DNA of 64,000 bases from Timaviella obliquedivisa GSE-PSE-MK23-08B (GCA_019358855.1 JAHHII010000006.1:186001-250000), one strand, 5' to 3'. Shown: positions 1 to 9,310, counted from the stretch's first letter. Notes: generated by a model not told the origin, from the sequence alone. Numbers and translations are program-made.

Positions 1-649
1 TTAGAGCAGGTTGAGCCGTATCAATTTCGATCTTTTTACGGATTTGCCCAATGTGAACGTCCACAACCCGTTGGTCGCCTACATACTCATAATCCCAAAC
101 TTTCTGAATGAGCTCAGCGCGTCGCCATACCCGACCTGGATGGCTGGCGAGGAAATGTAGCAGATCAAACTCTAAGGCAGTCAAGGCGATCGCTTCATCA
201 TTTAAAGTTACTTCCCGTCGCACTGGGTCAATCACCAGACCATTAAATGAGAGACACTGTTGTTCAGCCGTCGTGACTGCCCGGACTCGCTTCAGAACAG
301 TTCTTACTCGCCGCTCCAACTCACCTAAGCTAAACGGCTTAGTGAGGTAGTCGTCTGCCCCTTGGTCAAATCCTCTAATTTTGTCAGCCTCGTCGCTGCG
401 GCTAGTCAGCATTAATACAAAGACCCCTGTTCGACTTTGCATTTCTTGACAAAGAGCAAAGCCAGTCGAGTCTGGTAAGTTGATGTCGAGAATCACCAAG
501 TCGGGGTTGAACTGCTCAAAGAGGGTTAGGGCTGATTTCCCATCTTCGGCAGCTTCTAACTGATAATCCTGTTTTGAAAGAAAACGATGAATCAGAGTCC
601 GAATGGCGGGATCATCATCAACTACAAGAATCTTTTTGGCTTGAGCCAT
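1..649 (-). CDS. OmpR-family response regulator (3' end outside window)
   Basis: Two-component response regulator: N-terminal receiver domain then a winged-helix DNA-binding domain. The start ATG at 647-649 gives MAQAKKILVVDDDPAIRTLI; the acidic pocket DDD is at residues 10-12, the phosphoacceptor Asp lies in the segment PDLVILDINLP, and the conserved Lys is in DDYLTKPFS. The C-terminal half carries the OmpR-type segment LTALEFDLLHFL and the recognition-helix region RVVDVHIGQIRKKIE. 216 codons are visible and the frame is still open at base 1, so only the final wing (usual TVRGxGY motif) is missing. Which cyanobacterial regulator it is cannot be decided; it matches neither RpaA nor RpaB closely as I recall them. 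No histidine kinase gene is visible beside it. Confidence 0.9.
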   Translation of the reverse strand, partial: MAQAKKILVVDDDPAIRTLIHRFLSKQDYQLEAAEDGKSALTLFEQFNPDLVILDINLPDSTGFALCQEMQSRTGVFVLMLTSRSDEADKIRGFDQGADDYLTKPFSLGELERRVRTVLKRVRAVTTAEQQCLSFNGLVIDPVRREVTLNDEAIALTALEFDLLHFLASHPGRVWRRAELIQKVWDYEYVGDQRVVDVHIGQIRKKIEIDTAQPAL

Positions 650-1126
650 GACCATAACCTTATACGCTAATCGGTGAGCTTGAACGGATCGAGAGGAATT
701 TGTTAAAAAATCTTGAAAGCTAGGTGAAAAATTGTATGCAATCCCTACGCCCTGCTCTGAAATATATTCACAATAAATATATACTCGGCATTAAGGGTGA
801 AAACAGAAACAATTACCAATTCGATAACTTGTGGGGCATTGTTGATAGGGCATTGATCTACATCCAGTGAGCCTTGGACAAAAGAAGCTAAACTTTTAGC
901 GTAAAGCATAATTGCAAGTAATCTTTATATTGACCCTATTTAAGAAAATAGAATAGATGATTACACTGATGATTGCTGGAATCATTCACCCAGTCCTTGT
1001 GACTACACCAACTCAATGAAGTTAGCATCTTAGACAAAAATCGGGTGATACTAGGAGATCTAGGGCATCACTAGATTTTTTATAAAAAATATTAATTGGA
1101 TTAGCGGGAGTCTCCGGAGGTTGCAA
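650..1126. other. Divergent intergenic region, AT-rich
   Basis: This 477-base spacer separates the response regulator (minus) from the CPP1-like gene (plus) and must hold both promoters. A possible plus-strand -35 TTGACC lies at 930-935 with an AT-rich ATAGAT-like -10 at 953-958 (17-base spacer); it is weak. The octamer GGGCATTG occurs twice (about 835 and 848). No small gene or RNA is recognised. Confidence 0.3.
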
Positions 1127-1738
1127 ATGAGCGGTAATAGTCACTATGAGATACTTGGGGTAAATGAAAACTCATCGTTTGATGAGATTCAGGAGGCTCG
1201 AAACATCCTTTTAGAAGAAAAAGGTGGCGATCGTAAGCAGACTGAAGCAATTGAGGCTGCCTATGATGCCATCCTGATGGATCGGCTACGTCTTCGTCAA
1301 GAAGGAAAAATTAAGGTTCCTGAACGGATTCGCTTTCCTGAACGCTTAGTAGAACCGCCCCCAGACTTTGCCCCAGCAGCCCCACAGCAAGCTCCTGGGT
1401 GGTTAAAGAACCTACTGGATCGACCAGTCCTGTCTGACCTTGCTCTGCCAGGGGGGCTGTTTTTAGGTATGGGTGCCTTAAGCTTGCTTTTAGGCAATCC
1501 GACAGTGCCCTTAGCTCTGGGGGTAGGGCTAAGCCTATACTTCCTCAATCGTAAAGAAAAGAAGTTCCTTCGTGCCTTTTTATTGACCCTGGGTGGGTTA
1601 GTGGTGGGCTGCTTTGTGGGACTTCAAATTGGTGGCTTGGTCGCAAGCCAATTAGCAACGATTTCACTTACGCTAGAGACATTTGCAGCAGGAGTTGCAC
1701 TGATTGTTCTATGGCTAGTCAGTAGTTTCTTACGTTAA
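1127..1738 (+). CDS. CPP1-like J-domain membrane protein (DUF3353)
   Basis: 203 residues. The N-terminus (about residues 6-55: HYEILGVNENSSFDEIQEAR) is a DnaJ-like domain without a clear HPD triad; the rest carries three to four hydrophobic helices (about 103-120, 125-140, 150-172, 183-203). This layout is that of the CPP1-like family; the plant member CPP1 is a chloroplast envelope holdase that stabilises protochlorophyllide oxidoreductase. A similar chaperone role in the cyanobacterial membrane is inferred. The ATG at 1127 is preceded by GGAGG at 1116-1120, six bases away, so I prefer it to the TTG at 1121. A terminator follows at 1794-1834, so the gene is probably monocistronic. Confidence 0.85.
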   Translation: MSGNSHYEILGVNENSSFDEIQEARNILLEEKGGDRKQTEAIEAAYDAILMDRLRLRQEGKIKVPERIRFPERLVEPPPDFAPAAPQQAPGWLKNLLDRPVLSDLALPGGLFLGMGALSLLLGNPTVPLALGVGLSLYFLNRKEKKFLRAFLLTLGGLVVGCFVGLQIGGLVASQLATISLTLETFAAGVALIVLWLVSSFLR

Positions 1739-1743
1739 GAAGA

Positions 1744-1780
1744 TTTTTCGAGGCCGGCTAGGTCTGCTTGCCTCGAAAAA
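1744..1780. other. Perfect 11-bp stem-loop behind the CPP1-like gene
   Basis: TTTTTCGAGGC (1744-1754) is exactly complementary to GCCTCGAAAAA (1770-1780), loop 15 bases, six bases after the stop codon. No T-run follows on either strand, so it may be a 3'-end stabilising hairpin; the T-tract terminator comes just after. Confidence 0.6.
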
Positions 1781-1793
1781 GCATTGTGAAGAG

Positions 1794-1834
1794 GCACTGT
1801 GGAGACACCAATATCTCCTTTAGAGTGCTTTTTT
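1794..1834 (+). terminator. Rho-independent terminator of the CPP1-like gene
   Basis: Nested stem GCACT (1794-1798) with AGTGC (1824-1828) and GGAGA (1801-1805) with TCTCC (1814-1818), followed directly by six T (1829-1834). It lies 56 bases after the stop codon at 1738. Confidence 0.7.
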
Positions 1835-1944
1835 AATGATCTTAATGAGTAGTATTCTTCTTTCAGAGGAGACAAGTTTTCTAGTGAGGAAAGCGATCGC
1901 CTCTTGCAGCGTATTTTGCTTAGATTCGGAGAGATAGCAAAAAA

Positions 1945-2223
1945 TTAAAGTTCAGGGGCTTGCTCAGAGTCTTCAGATTTAGAAGAGGTAAAAAGTCCGG
2001 CTTTAAGAGTGAAGTCAATAGTGGCAGTAGTGGGCACCGTGCGCACTGTTCCACTGGAAGAAGTGCTGATAGAGGTTTGATGGCAAAGTAAGGTTAAGAC
2101 ACAGGAGCATACTGCTAACAGGCAGAAATCGAGGTTTCGCCCCGATTTAAGCCAGTCGCCAGGGTAGACGAGGGCGAAGTCGCCAGAGTTCTTTTGGGAT
2201 TGCACCTTTCTCATGATTTCCAT
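1945..2223 (-). CDS. Hypothetical small protein with one membrane segment
   Basis: 92 residues from ATG at 2223; a second ATG in frame (residue 4, 2214) is also possible. A single hydrophobic, Cys-rich stretch (FCLLAVCSCVLTLLCHQ, about residues 33-49) is followed by a Ser/Thr-rich segment and an acidic C-terminus. I recognise no family. It could be a membrane-anchored or poorly cleaved secreted protein, or a spurious frame: there is no strong ribosome site, and the only support is that it fills the gap between the CPP1-like gene and sbcC. Confidence 0.35.
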   Translation of the reverse strand: MEIMRKVQSQKNSGDFALVYPGDWLKSGRNLDFCLLAVCSCVLTLLCHQTSISTSSSGTVRTVPTTATIDFTLKAGLFTSSKSEDSEQAPEL

Positions 2224-2320
2224 CTATCGGTTAACGCAAAATCTAATGGCAAGATCTCAAGATCTAATAATAGTCCAGACTGCTGACTAGACTGCCCAGT
2301 TCCCTTAAGAAAGTTAGGGG

Positions 2321-5300
2321 TTATTCCATAATTCTGACTTGTGAACCGTTTTCAGTTTTGTAGACTTCGATGCGGGTTTGAAACGCTTCTTTTAGGTGAG
2401 GCATGTGAGTCACAGTTAGGATGCAAGCAAAGTCAGCAGCGATCGCATTGATAGAGCTAATCAGGCGATCGCATCCAGCTTCGTCTTGGGTGCCAAAGCC
2501 TTCATCGACAATGAGAAGCTGTAATGCCGTACCCGATCGCTGTGCGAGCAACCGGGCAAGAGCCAGGCGAATGGCAAAGTTAACCCGGAACGCTTCGCCG
2601 CCAGAGTAAGTTTCATAGGGGCGAGTACCGTGAATATCGCTAATGAGGATATCTAAGGTTTCTATCAGCTTGGGGTTGAGAATTTTAGACTTGCGGTTAG
2701 AACGTTGGGTCACAAATTGGATGTGAAGTTGATTGGCACTCAGTCGTCCTAAAATTTGGTTGGCTTCAGCTTCTAGTTGAGGTAAAACGTTTTCAATCAT
2801 TAAAGCTTGCAATCCATTCTTACCAAAGGCTTGGGAAAGTTCTTGATGAATTCTAAGTTGGTGACGAGTGGCTTGAAGTTGAGTCGTTAGGTCAATGTGC
2901 TGAGCTTTGAAAGCCTCAACGTGCTGTTGTTGCTGTTGCAGCCGACCCAATTGGGCAAGGTGATGATCGAGTTGGGTACGATTTTGGTGAATTTGGGCTT
3001 CTAGGGCTTGAATTTCTGAACTAGAGTCAGGGTTGTCTTGAAGTTGTTGTTGAAGAGATTCTCCATGGGCGAAGACAGTTTGAAGCGCCTGATGGCGATC
3101 GCTTAACAGGACGACCAACTCTTGCGATCGCTGTTGAAGGAGAGGATAGTGGTGCTGCGCTTGAAGCAACTCTTGGTAGCGTAATTGTGAGGGTTGCTCT
3201 TGCCGAAGGGTTTGGCGCAGAGCAGTATGCTGTTCTAGGCTGTAGTCGAGGGCTAATAAGTGGCGATCGATCTGGTCGATTTGCTGTTGAAGAGGAGTAT
3301 AGGCAATTGCTTCTAGAGAAGCTTCGAGATGAACGATCAAGGCGGCTAGCTCTGGCAACCGCTGTTCAACCTGGGCTTGTCGACGGTGCGCCTGCTTGAT
3401 TTCGGCTTGTTTAATCTCTGCCCAACGGTAGCGATCGACCTGACCTCGGGCTAAGGCATGATTTTTGTCATCGTAGTTCAACTGTTGCAGGCTAGCCTCA
3501 ACAAGACGCAGTTCTTCCGCCAGATCAACAGCAAAATCGTTTTGATGGAGCGATCGCTCAATATCCAGTTGCTCTGCCACAACCTTCTGGAGCCGTTCTA
3601 GACCCTCTACAGAGCGCTGAAGCTGTTCTTGCAATTGCCCCCGTCGCTCCAATGCCGCTCCATAATGAACGAGTTCTTTGTCTACGTCTCGGTATTCTTG
3701 ACGCAGGACTCGGATTTCGCGATCAGAGGTAGTCAGTTGTTCTCGAATGACCCAGATCTGGCGGCGAATTTCTTGTTGTTCGTGCTGGTGATGCTGAAGG
3801 ACGTGCTGCCAGTGCTGTTCATCCAGCGGGCGATCGCATAGTGGACAAGGGGGAAAAGGCTGAGTAGGCACTAGATCATGATTCTCAGAGAACAGAGGCA
3901 GGTATTCCACCAAAACCTCTGCACTGGACTGATAAAGCGCGTAGGGTGAGCCACCTTTAGTCCCATTTTCTTCGAGGGTGGGAGGCGCTGCCCTAATCGT
4001 TTCTGGAGTCTCTTTTTGCGGTTGTTCCCGCCGAAGCAGCAAAAGCTTTTGGTCAAGCTCTGCCAGTTCCCGCTCAAACTCTCGTTGCCGCTCTTGCAGG
4101 CGCTCTAAAAAATTGCGGCGCTCTACACCCTTTTCGCGAACTCGCTGTTGATAGAAACGACGTTTTTCGAGATGGTTGATTTGTTGGGTAATTTCTAGGA
4201 GAGTTTGCTGAAGCTGGGGCTGTTGTTGTTGTTGGGCTTCTAGGCGTTGCTGCAAAGCGTGAAGTTCTTCCAGACGGGCAGTGAGCCGCGATTGGGCGCG
4301 ATCGAGTTGGGTCTGAAGCTGGTGTCGGCGCTGGGTGAGGGGTGATGCCTTCATTTGGAGTTGATCCAATTCTGATAATCTTGCCCTTGCCTGTTGAAGC
4401 TGCTCCAGGGCAGTTGCAATCTCGTCAGCTTTGCTAAGAATTTGTTGATTCTCTTGCTGCTGTTGGTGAAGCGCGTCTTGCTGTACTTGAGCTTGCCTCA
4501 GTTGGTCTTTGAGAATGCTAATTTGCTCAGCTTGTTCCTGTAATAGTTGCTGCCGCTGGGTTTGAGCCGCTTGATAGGTTTGAAACTTAGCAGTTTGAAC
4601 TTCTTCTTCGGCTTGAAGCGTGTGATATTGGGCGTAACGAGCCGCGATCGCCTTCCCCTCTGCCAGAATATTTTCAAGCTGTCGCTGTTGCTGTTGTAGA
4701 TTATTTAAATCTTGCTGCAATCGCTGGCAATCTTGTTGAAGATGCTGTTGCTGTTGCTGTTGCACCGTCAGTTGTTGCTGCCAGTCTTGACGCTGCTGCT
4801 GAGTTTGCTGAAGCTTGCGCAGGCGATCGCCATCACAAGTCTGTTGCTGTTGCATTTGGGTTAGCGTTACCCTGAGATTGGCTGCTTCGATCGCCAGTCC
4901 ATCGCCTTGGCGCAACTGCGTAGATAATTCTTCAAGGTTGCGTTCTAGCACAGTCAGTTCTGCCTTGAACTGCCTCGCCTTTTCCTTGGCTTGTTCAGCA
5001 ATTTCATCGTACTGATTAAGCTTGAGTAAATCGGCAAGAATTTGCTTGCGATCGCTAGGGCGCTTCAGCATAAACTCATCGGCGCGCCCCTGCCGTAGAT
5101 ATGCCGAGTTAATGAAGGTGTCGTAATCTAACCGCAAATGCTGAGAAATGATCTGTTGAGTAGCTCGTACCCCTCTTTCAGTCAGCGATCGAAAGCCTGG
5201 GGGCGAGAGAACTTGAAATTCAAGGGTGGTAGCTTGCCCTCGGTAACGACTACGAATAATTCGGTAGGTTTGATCGTGGCACTGAAATGTAAAGTCTACC

Positions 5301-5506
5301 AACGCTTCCATTGAGCCTTGATTAATGATGTCGTCTTCAGTGCTAGCACGACTTTGCCCCCAAACTGCCCAAGCGATCGCTTCCAACAACGATGACTTCC
5401 CAGCCCCATTAGCACCACAAATACAGGCGACATGGAGACCTCGAAAACTGAGGGTTGCCTCACGATAGCTAAGAAAGTTTTTAAGCGTGAGCTGTTGAGG
5501 TATCAC
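2321..5506 (-). CDS. sbcC: Nuclease SbcCD subunit C (SMC-like ATPase)
   Basis: 1061 residues, normal for SbcC/Rad50. Walker A GANGAGKSS is at residues 31-39, the ABC signature YSGGEAFR at about 965 and Walker B LLIVDEGFG at about 995. Between them runs a very Gln-rich coiled coil interrupted by a zinc hook, CPLC at 554-557, which dimerises two molecules. With SbcD it opens hairpins and DNA ends during repair. sbcD is not adjacent, which differs from the usual sbcDC operon of many bacteria. The start ATG at 5504-5506 gives the family-typical MIPQQLTLKNFLSYREA. The stop lies about 100 bases from the neighbouring small gene. Confidence 0.95.
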   Translation of the reverse strand: MIPQQLTLKNFLSYREATLSFRGLHVACICGANGAGKSSLLEAIAWAVWGQSRASTEDDIINQGSMEALVDFTFQCHDQTYRIIRSRYRGQATTLEFQVLSPPGFRSLTERGVRATQQIISQHLRLDYDTFINSAYLRQGRADEFMLKRPSDRKQILADLLKLNQYDEIAEQAKEKARQFKAELTVLERNLEELSTQLRQGDGLAIEAANLRVTLTQMQQQQTCDGDRLRKLQQTQQQRQDWQQQLTVQQQQQQHLQQDCQRLQQDLNNLQQQQRQLENILAEGKAIAARYAQYHTLQAEEEVQTAKFQTYQAAQTQRQQLLQEQAEQISILKDQLRQAQVQQDALHQQQQENQQILSKADEIATALEQLQQARARLSELDQLQMKASPLTQRRHQLQTQLDRAQSRLTARLEELHALQQRLEAQQQQQPQLQQTLLEITQQINHLEKRRFYQQRVREKGVERRNFLERLQERQREFERELAELDQKLLLLRREQPQKETPETIRAAPPTLEENGTKGGSPYALYQSSAEVLVEYLPLFSENHDLVPTQPFPPCPLCDRPLDEQHWQHVLQHHQHEQQEIRRQIWVIREQLTTSDREIRVLRQEYRDVDKELVHYGAALERRGQLQEQLQRSVEGLERLQKVVAEQLDIERSLHQNDFAVDLAEELRLVEASLQQLNYDDKNHALARGQVDRYRWAEIKQAEIKQAHRRQAQVEQRLPELAALIVHLEASLEAIAYTPLQQQIDQIDRHLLALDYSLEQHTALRQTLRQEQPSQLRYQELLQAQHHYPLLQQRSQELVVLLSDRHQALQTVFAHGESLQQQLQDNPDSSSEIQALEAQIHQNRTQLDHHLAQLGRLQQQQQHVEAFKAQHIDLTTQLQATRHQLRIHQELSQAFGKNGLQALMIENVLPQLEAEANQILGRLSANQLHIQFVTQRSNRKSKILNPKLIETLDILISDIHGTRPYETYSGGEAFRVNFAIRLALARLLAQRSGTALQLLIVDEGFGTQDEAGCDRLISSINAIAADFACILTVTHMPHLKEAFQTRIEVYKTENGSQVRIME

Positions 5507-5652
5507 GAAGTCAGGATCTAGATCTTATGAAACCAAGATAGCAGTACATTAGCACTTTAATACTACCGAACTATTCCATTCGCTCCAACATCAACCTAGC
5601 AAAATACTATTCTCTTAAATTATTTGTAGCAGGAGATTCTTGAACCAATTTC

Positions 5653-5943
5653 CTAAGACTCTTGGCAAGTGATATTTTCTAGGCTCAACTTTTCTGACAC
5701 CGCAGTCAATTCACTTTGTCGAGGCAAGACAACGGCATCAAGTTCTGCCTTCATATCGAATCCTTGCCAAGCCACCATTCCTGAAATTTGCGTCAGCTTA
5801 AAGGGAGATGCCGCCAAGGGGCACGTACTCCAACTACCTTGAACCGGAACCCCCAGCTTCTGGCAATTCCCTCCCCGTCGCCCCTCTGATCGATAGAAGG
5901 TGCAATGACGACAGGATAAAATATTGCCTGCTAGAGATTTCAT
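5653..5943 (-). CDS. Conserved cyanobacterial Cys-rich small protein
   Basis: 96 residues. The N-terminal half has the arrangement CRHC (residues 11-14), then RRGGNCQKLGVPVQGSWSTC with two more cysteines; four Cys spaced this way suggest a small metal-binding (zinc or Fe-S) knuckle. I recall similar short cyanobacterial proteins of unknown function carrying the LGVPVQGSW segment. The second half is polar without recognisable motif. It is separated from sbcC by 146 bases and is probably transcribed alone from the 5944-6432 region. Function unknown. Confidence 0.7.
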   Translation of the reverse strand: MKSLAGNILSCRHCTFYRSEGRRGGNCQKLGVPVQGSWSTCPLAASPFKLTQISGMVAWQGFDMKAELDAVVLPRQSELTAVSEKLSLENITCQES

Positions 5944-6432
5944 AGTGTTTGGTCTTTCCGACGCGAATCTTCGTCCTCATTCTGATCCATAGTTTTTACG
6001 GCTTTTCCCTCAGAAAACAGTATCTAAACCTTACCCAGAGGCACTTTGAACGATCCCGAAGAAAACCTAATATTTTAGATTGTCTTTAGACTCTTGTTAC
6101 GTTTAGAGAAAGACTTTCAAGAGGTAAGATTCTGTCCAAGACCTTCTAAGTAACCCTACGGATATTGCCTAGAACAGGCTGGGGATCGCGTCAAACAGGA
6201 AGCGAAAGAACAGCGCAAATGCGATTAATCGCGAGTTAAGAGAAAATAAATTTTACAAAATGGTAAGAAACAGAAATTCATTGAATATCAATCAATATGC
6301 AAACTAATTTTTGATAAAAATTACGCTGAATAATATAAATTTGTAATCTAAACCGTGTGTCTTTATCCGTAGAATTGCTGAAGAGCAATATCATTTTTGC
6401 AGTAAAGCTTTTGTCATTAAAAACTAACTTGT
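5944..6432. other. Divergent intergenic region
   Basis: 489 bases between the Cys-rich gene (minus) and the DUF1824 gene (plus). The half next to the DUF1824 gene is strongly AT-rich and holds a well-formed promoter (separate entry). I see no small ORF with a ribosome site and no RNA structure in the rest. Confidence 0.4.
6311..6339 (+). promoter_or_regulatory. Sigma70-type promoter of the DUF1824 gene
   Basis: TTGATA at 6311-6316, exactly 17 bases, then TATAAA at 6334-6339. It would start transcription near 6346, leaving a leader of about 87 bases before the ATG at 6433. Confidence 0.5.
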
Positions 6433-6849
6433 ATGTCCGATTCCACCCCTCTTGACCTAGAAACTGCCCATAGGATTTTGAAGCAGTTTGGTACGCTTAA
6501 GCCTGCGTCCATACCTGGCGTAAACCAGACCAGGGTTCAGCAGGCGTTACTGCTAGCTGCAAGTCAGTCTGACTATCAAATGCTGGGCGTTTGTGCTGAC
6601 ACTTTAGAGCAAGGAATTCTGGCTTTGCAGGGCTATGCTGAGGCATTAAGCTACAGCCCAACCTTCAACTTGGAGCCTGTCGAAGGTTCGGTCTACATCA
6701 AGTTCAATCCAAACTCGGCGAAATGTTATGCCAGCCCTTATGACGGAGAGCATCGGGGCGTTTTAGTGTCTTGTCAGTCTGCCGATGATGCAGATGTTAA
6801 TGAAACCTATGGACATTTACCGCTGGATTTGTTTGAGCACTCGACCTAA
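6433..6849 (+). CDS. DUF1824 family protein
   Basis: 138 residues, start ATG 6433. The segment DLETAHRILKQFGTLKP, then SDYQMLGVCADTLEQGILAL and the C-terminal VYIKFNPNSAKCYASPYDG are the pattern I associate with DUF1824, a soluble protein family of cyanobacteria and plastids with no assigned biochemical role. The acidic C-terminus ends in DLFEHST. It is preceded by a good promoter and no other gene, so it is probably a single-gene unit; the small membrane gene after it is on the other strand. Confidence 0.8.
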   Translation: MSDSTPLDLETAHRILKQFGTLKPASIPGVNQTRVQQALLLAASQSDYQMLGVCADTLEQGILALQGYAEALSYSPTFNLEPVEGSVYIKFNPNSAKCYASPYDGEHRGVLVSCQSADDADVNETYGHLPLDLFEHST

Positions 6850-6942
6850 ATCTCTTCCCCAACCCTCTGCTAAAGGAAAGAGGTCTTTGATTCAGGCTCA
6901 GACTTTCATGACAGCGCCGACATTAGCAACGCCGTTTTTTCT

Positions 6943-7176
6943 TCACCTGACGATACTACGCCATAAACTTTCCCAGATTTTTGCAAACTGAGTGTTCCAG
7001 ATCTGCGTCATTTGTAGCCATAGCTCTTCAGGGCCAACGCCAAAAAAAAGCTGTAGCCCTAGCACGACTGCTGCGATCGCCAGCGCTGTGCCAACGGTTG
7101 CTTTAACCACCTTTAGCAACCAACCAAATACCAAAAAAGCCACCAACAGCGAAGCAACTACAATTAGCCCCGTCAT
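6943..7176 (-). CDS. Small conserved membrane protein downstream of thiG
   Basis: 77 residues: two adjoining hydrophobic segments (about 3-20 and 27-46), then an amphipathic, Trp-rich C-terminus (ELWLQMTQIWNTQFAKIWESLW). Its ATG lies only 13 bases after the thiG stop on the same strand, so the two are probably cotranscribed. No enzymatic motif; function unknown. The frame is supported by its hydrophobic pattern and by operon position. Confidence 0.65.
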   Translation of the reverse strand: MTGLIVVASLLVAFLVFGWLLKVVKATVGTALAIAAVVLGLQLFFGVGPEELWLQMTQIWNTQFAKIWESLWRSIVR

Positions 7177-7189
7177 AGCTCTCCCATTG

Positions 7190-8032
7190 TCAATTTATTG
7201 TTCCTGTTAATGGCGAACTAGCACTAGCATAAGCTTTAACAGGGATACGTCCTGCCAAATAAGCCATGCGTCCCGCCTGCGTTGCCATGCCCATCGCTTC
7301 AGCCATGAGCGCTGGGTCTTCAGCTTGAGCGATCGCCGTATTAATTAACAAAGCATCTGCTCCCAGTTCCATTGCCTGGGCTGCTTCGCTAGGTGTGCCA
7401 ATGCCTGCATCGACCACGACTGGAACCGTAGCATTTTCAATAATAATTTGAATATTTGCTAAATTCTTGATACCCTGCCCTGACCCAATGGGAGAACCCA
7501 GAGGCATCACAGTCACACAGCCTACTTCCTGCAACCGCTTCGCCAACAGTGGATCAGCATTAATGTAGGGCAATACGGCAAACCCCTCTTTTACCAGCTG
7601 CTCTGCTGCCTCTAGCGTGCCAATCGGATCAGGCAAGAGGTACTTACCATCGGGAATAACTTCTAGCTTGACAAAATTGTTGTCTTCTTGCCCCAACAAT
7701 TTTGCCATTTCCCGCCCCAAACGCGCCACCCGAACCGCATCTTCGGCAGTCTGACAGCCCGCTGTATTAGGCAGCATCCAAATCTTGCTCCAGTCGATCG
7801 CCTCTGCCAATCCTTCATGTCCTGGCGCACTAGTTTGAACCCGGCGCACTGCCACGGTGACAATTTCGCTACCACTAGCGGCGATACTTTGGCGCATTTG
7901 GTCAAAGTTACGATACTTGCCCGTACCCGTCATTAAACGAGATTGAAAGGTGCGTCCAGCAATGGTAAGCGGAGTTAAGGAAAGCGCGCGCTGAGGAGAT
8001 GAGAGCGTAGCAGATTGAAGGGATGAAACCAT
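7190..8032 (-). CDS. thiG: Thiazole synthase
   Basis: 280 residues. ThiG condenses 1-deoxy-D-xylulose 5-phosphate, dehydroglycine and ThiS thiocarboxylate into the thiazole of thiamine, in the cytoplasm. The sequence has the family pattern: [12 protein letters not shown] near the N-terminus, AVRRVQ, the Schiff-base lysine in [11 protein letters not shown] (Lys122), PIGSGQGI and the phosphate-binding [21 protein letters not shown]. The first 20 residues are a Ser-rich extension not needed for the barrel; the ATG at 8032 is the first in frame. No other thiamine gene is nearby; the small membrane gene 13 bases downstream may share the transcript. Confidence 0.95.
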   Translation of the reverse strand: MVSSLQSATLSSPQRALSLTPLTIAGRTFQSRLMTGTGKYRNFDQMRQSIAASGSEIVTVAVRRVQTSAPGHEGLAEAIDWSKIWMLPNTAGCQTAEDAVRVARLGREMAKLLGQEDNNFVKLEVIPDGKYLLPDPIGTLEAAEQLVKEGFAVLPYINADPLLAKRLQEVGCVTVMPLGSPIGSGQGIKNLANIQIIIENATVPVVVDAGIGTPSEAAQAMELGADALLINTAIAQAEDPALMAEAMGMATQAGRMAYLAGRIPVKAYASASSPLTGTIN

Positions 8033-8071
8033 GGTGCGTACTAAGAGGAGAGGTCATTCAGAACTCCTAGC

Positions 8072-8581
8072 CTACCACCAAGCAGAGATCGGTCGGTCGG
8101 CAGAAGTGGGGCGAGGGGTAGAGGTAACCGTCTGTCTAGAGCCAGGAGCAATGACCGATCGTTGAGAAGTTTGGCTCGGAATCCTCTTCAATTCTTCGGC
8201 AGCAAGCTTTTCGGGCAGCGTCTGCCAACCGATTTTAGCTTGAGGGCCATAGACAAAAGCATCTAAAGAATCGCTAAAATTTCCAACGTTTTTAGAGAAA
8301 CGTGCCACTAAATCTTGACCCAATCGCCGATAGTCTTGAACATCACGGGGGCTGATAGATGGGCGATCGGTTTGAACACCAGGCTGACGATCGGGCGAGA
8401 AGATTGCCAGGTCATCAAACCTAGGATTAAGAGAGCGATTCGCTAGAAGGATGGCAAAAAAAATCAGTAAACTAATAGCGACAAACTGAGTCACATTTTT
8501 AATTAAACGAAGCGCTGTAAATGCCAGCCCAACGACAGAAATACCCAGCAATGACAGAATAATCGTGACAGGTTCAGGCAT
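8072..8581 (-). CDS. Hypothetical membrane-anchored protein A (169 aa)
   Basis: Two N-terminal hydrophobic segments (about 6-24 and 31-48) are followed by a soluble tail with a central region (DVQDYRRLGQDLVARFSKNV) and a low-complexity Ser/Thr/Pro stretch, ending PISAWW. Start ATG 8581. It is 40 bases upstream of thiG on the same strand and 63 bases downstream of protein B, which has the same length, the same architecture and a similar last six residues. I recognise no family; a periplasmic or lumen-facing tail is inferred from the topology. Confidence 0.65.
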   Translation of the reverse strand: MPEPVTIILSLLGISVVGLAFTALRLIKNVTQFVAISLLIFFAILLANRSLNPRFDDLAIFSPDRQPGVQTDRPSISPRDVQDYRRLGQDLVARFSKNVGNFSDSLDAFVYGPQAKIGWQTLPEKLAAEELKRIPSQTSQRSVIAPGSRQTVTSTPRPTSADRPISAWW

Positions 8582-8644
8582 GTGAGTGCCTCCTAAACAG
8601 AAGAGTTAGTGAGAGCAACCTGTCCTCTAGCTGTTCTTCAAACA

Positions 8645-9154
8645 TCACCATAGAGCGGAAACAGGCGGAGTACGAGGCGCGTTCCCAGCAGTCGTAGGTG
8701 CAGGATTGATAGGACGAGCAGGTTCGCTCACAGGGGGCAGAGCAGATTGAGCCGTCAAATCAACCAGATTCCATCCTTTGTCAGCACTTGGGGAGGCAGA
8801 AGAGGGTGGAGTGGCAATTCGGGTAGAGGGAACATTTGCTGAAGGAACGGTCGTTGAGGGAACTGTCGTTGAGGGAACAGCATTAGGATCTAGCGGTACA
8901 GGCTCAACGCTGCTGGTTGAATTGGGATTTGCCGTGGAGGGGACGGCGGGTGGGGGCGGCGGTAAGGAGGGCAGCCCTAGTTTGACTTCACCAGTGCGAA
9001 CAGCGTTGAAGGTTTCGGACATTTTGCCGGGAGCAATGAACAGAGTGGCGATCGCCAATGTAGCCAAACTCAGCGGTCGAATCAGCCCTTTCAAAGCTGC
9101 GCCCACCACTGCAAAAACTGCACTTAGCACCCAAAAGCTCAGCAATCCGTCCAC
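8645..9154 (-). CDS. Hypothetical membrane-anchored protein B (169 aa, Pro-rich)
   Basis: One or two N-terminal hydrophobic segments (about 4-22 and 28-42) precede a Pro/Ser/Thr-rich tail with SLPPPPPAVPST and imperfect VPSTTVPST repeats (bases about 8830-8885), then KGWNLVDLTAQSALPPVSEP and the end PPVSALW. Low-complexity tails of this kind are common in cyanobacterial envelope proteins. It heads a run of four minus-strand genes: B, A, thiG, small membrane protein. The shared length and C-terminus with A suggest related or co-working proteins, but the tails are too repetitive to prove homology. Confidence 0.6.
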   Translation of the reverse strand: MDGLLSFWVLSAVFAVVGAALKGLIRPLSLATLAIATLFIAPGKMSETFNAVRTGEVKLGLPSLPPPPPAVPSTANPNSTSSVEPVPLDPNAVPSTTVPSTTVPSANVPSTRIATPPSSASPSADKGWNLVDLTAQSALPPVSEPARPINPAPTTAGNAPRTPPVSALW

Positions 9155-9310
9155 AACTCACCTCTGCTGCAACATAATTTTATTGTAAGACAGCCCACCC
9201 TCTGTTAAGAAAACCCGCGACTTAAATTTATATCGCCTCAACTAGTATCAATTTTCCTTACAATTTCCTGATAACGTGTCTTTTCATCACCGCAAGCCCA
9301 CCTAAAACCT

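Noticed and set aside
1744-1780. Reading the 11-bp stem-loop as the transcription terminator of the CPP1-like gene
   Set aside because: No T-run follows it on either strand; the structure at 1794-1834 has the T-tract, so I list that as terminator.
3187-3841. Plus-strand ORFs inside sbcC
   Set aside because: Antisense shadows of the coiled coil with no start signals or family likeness.
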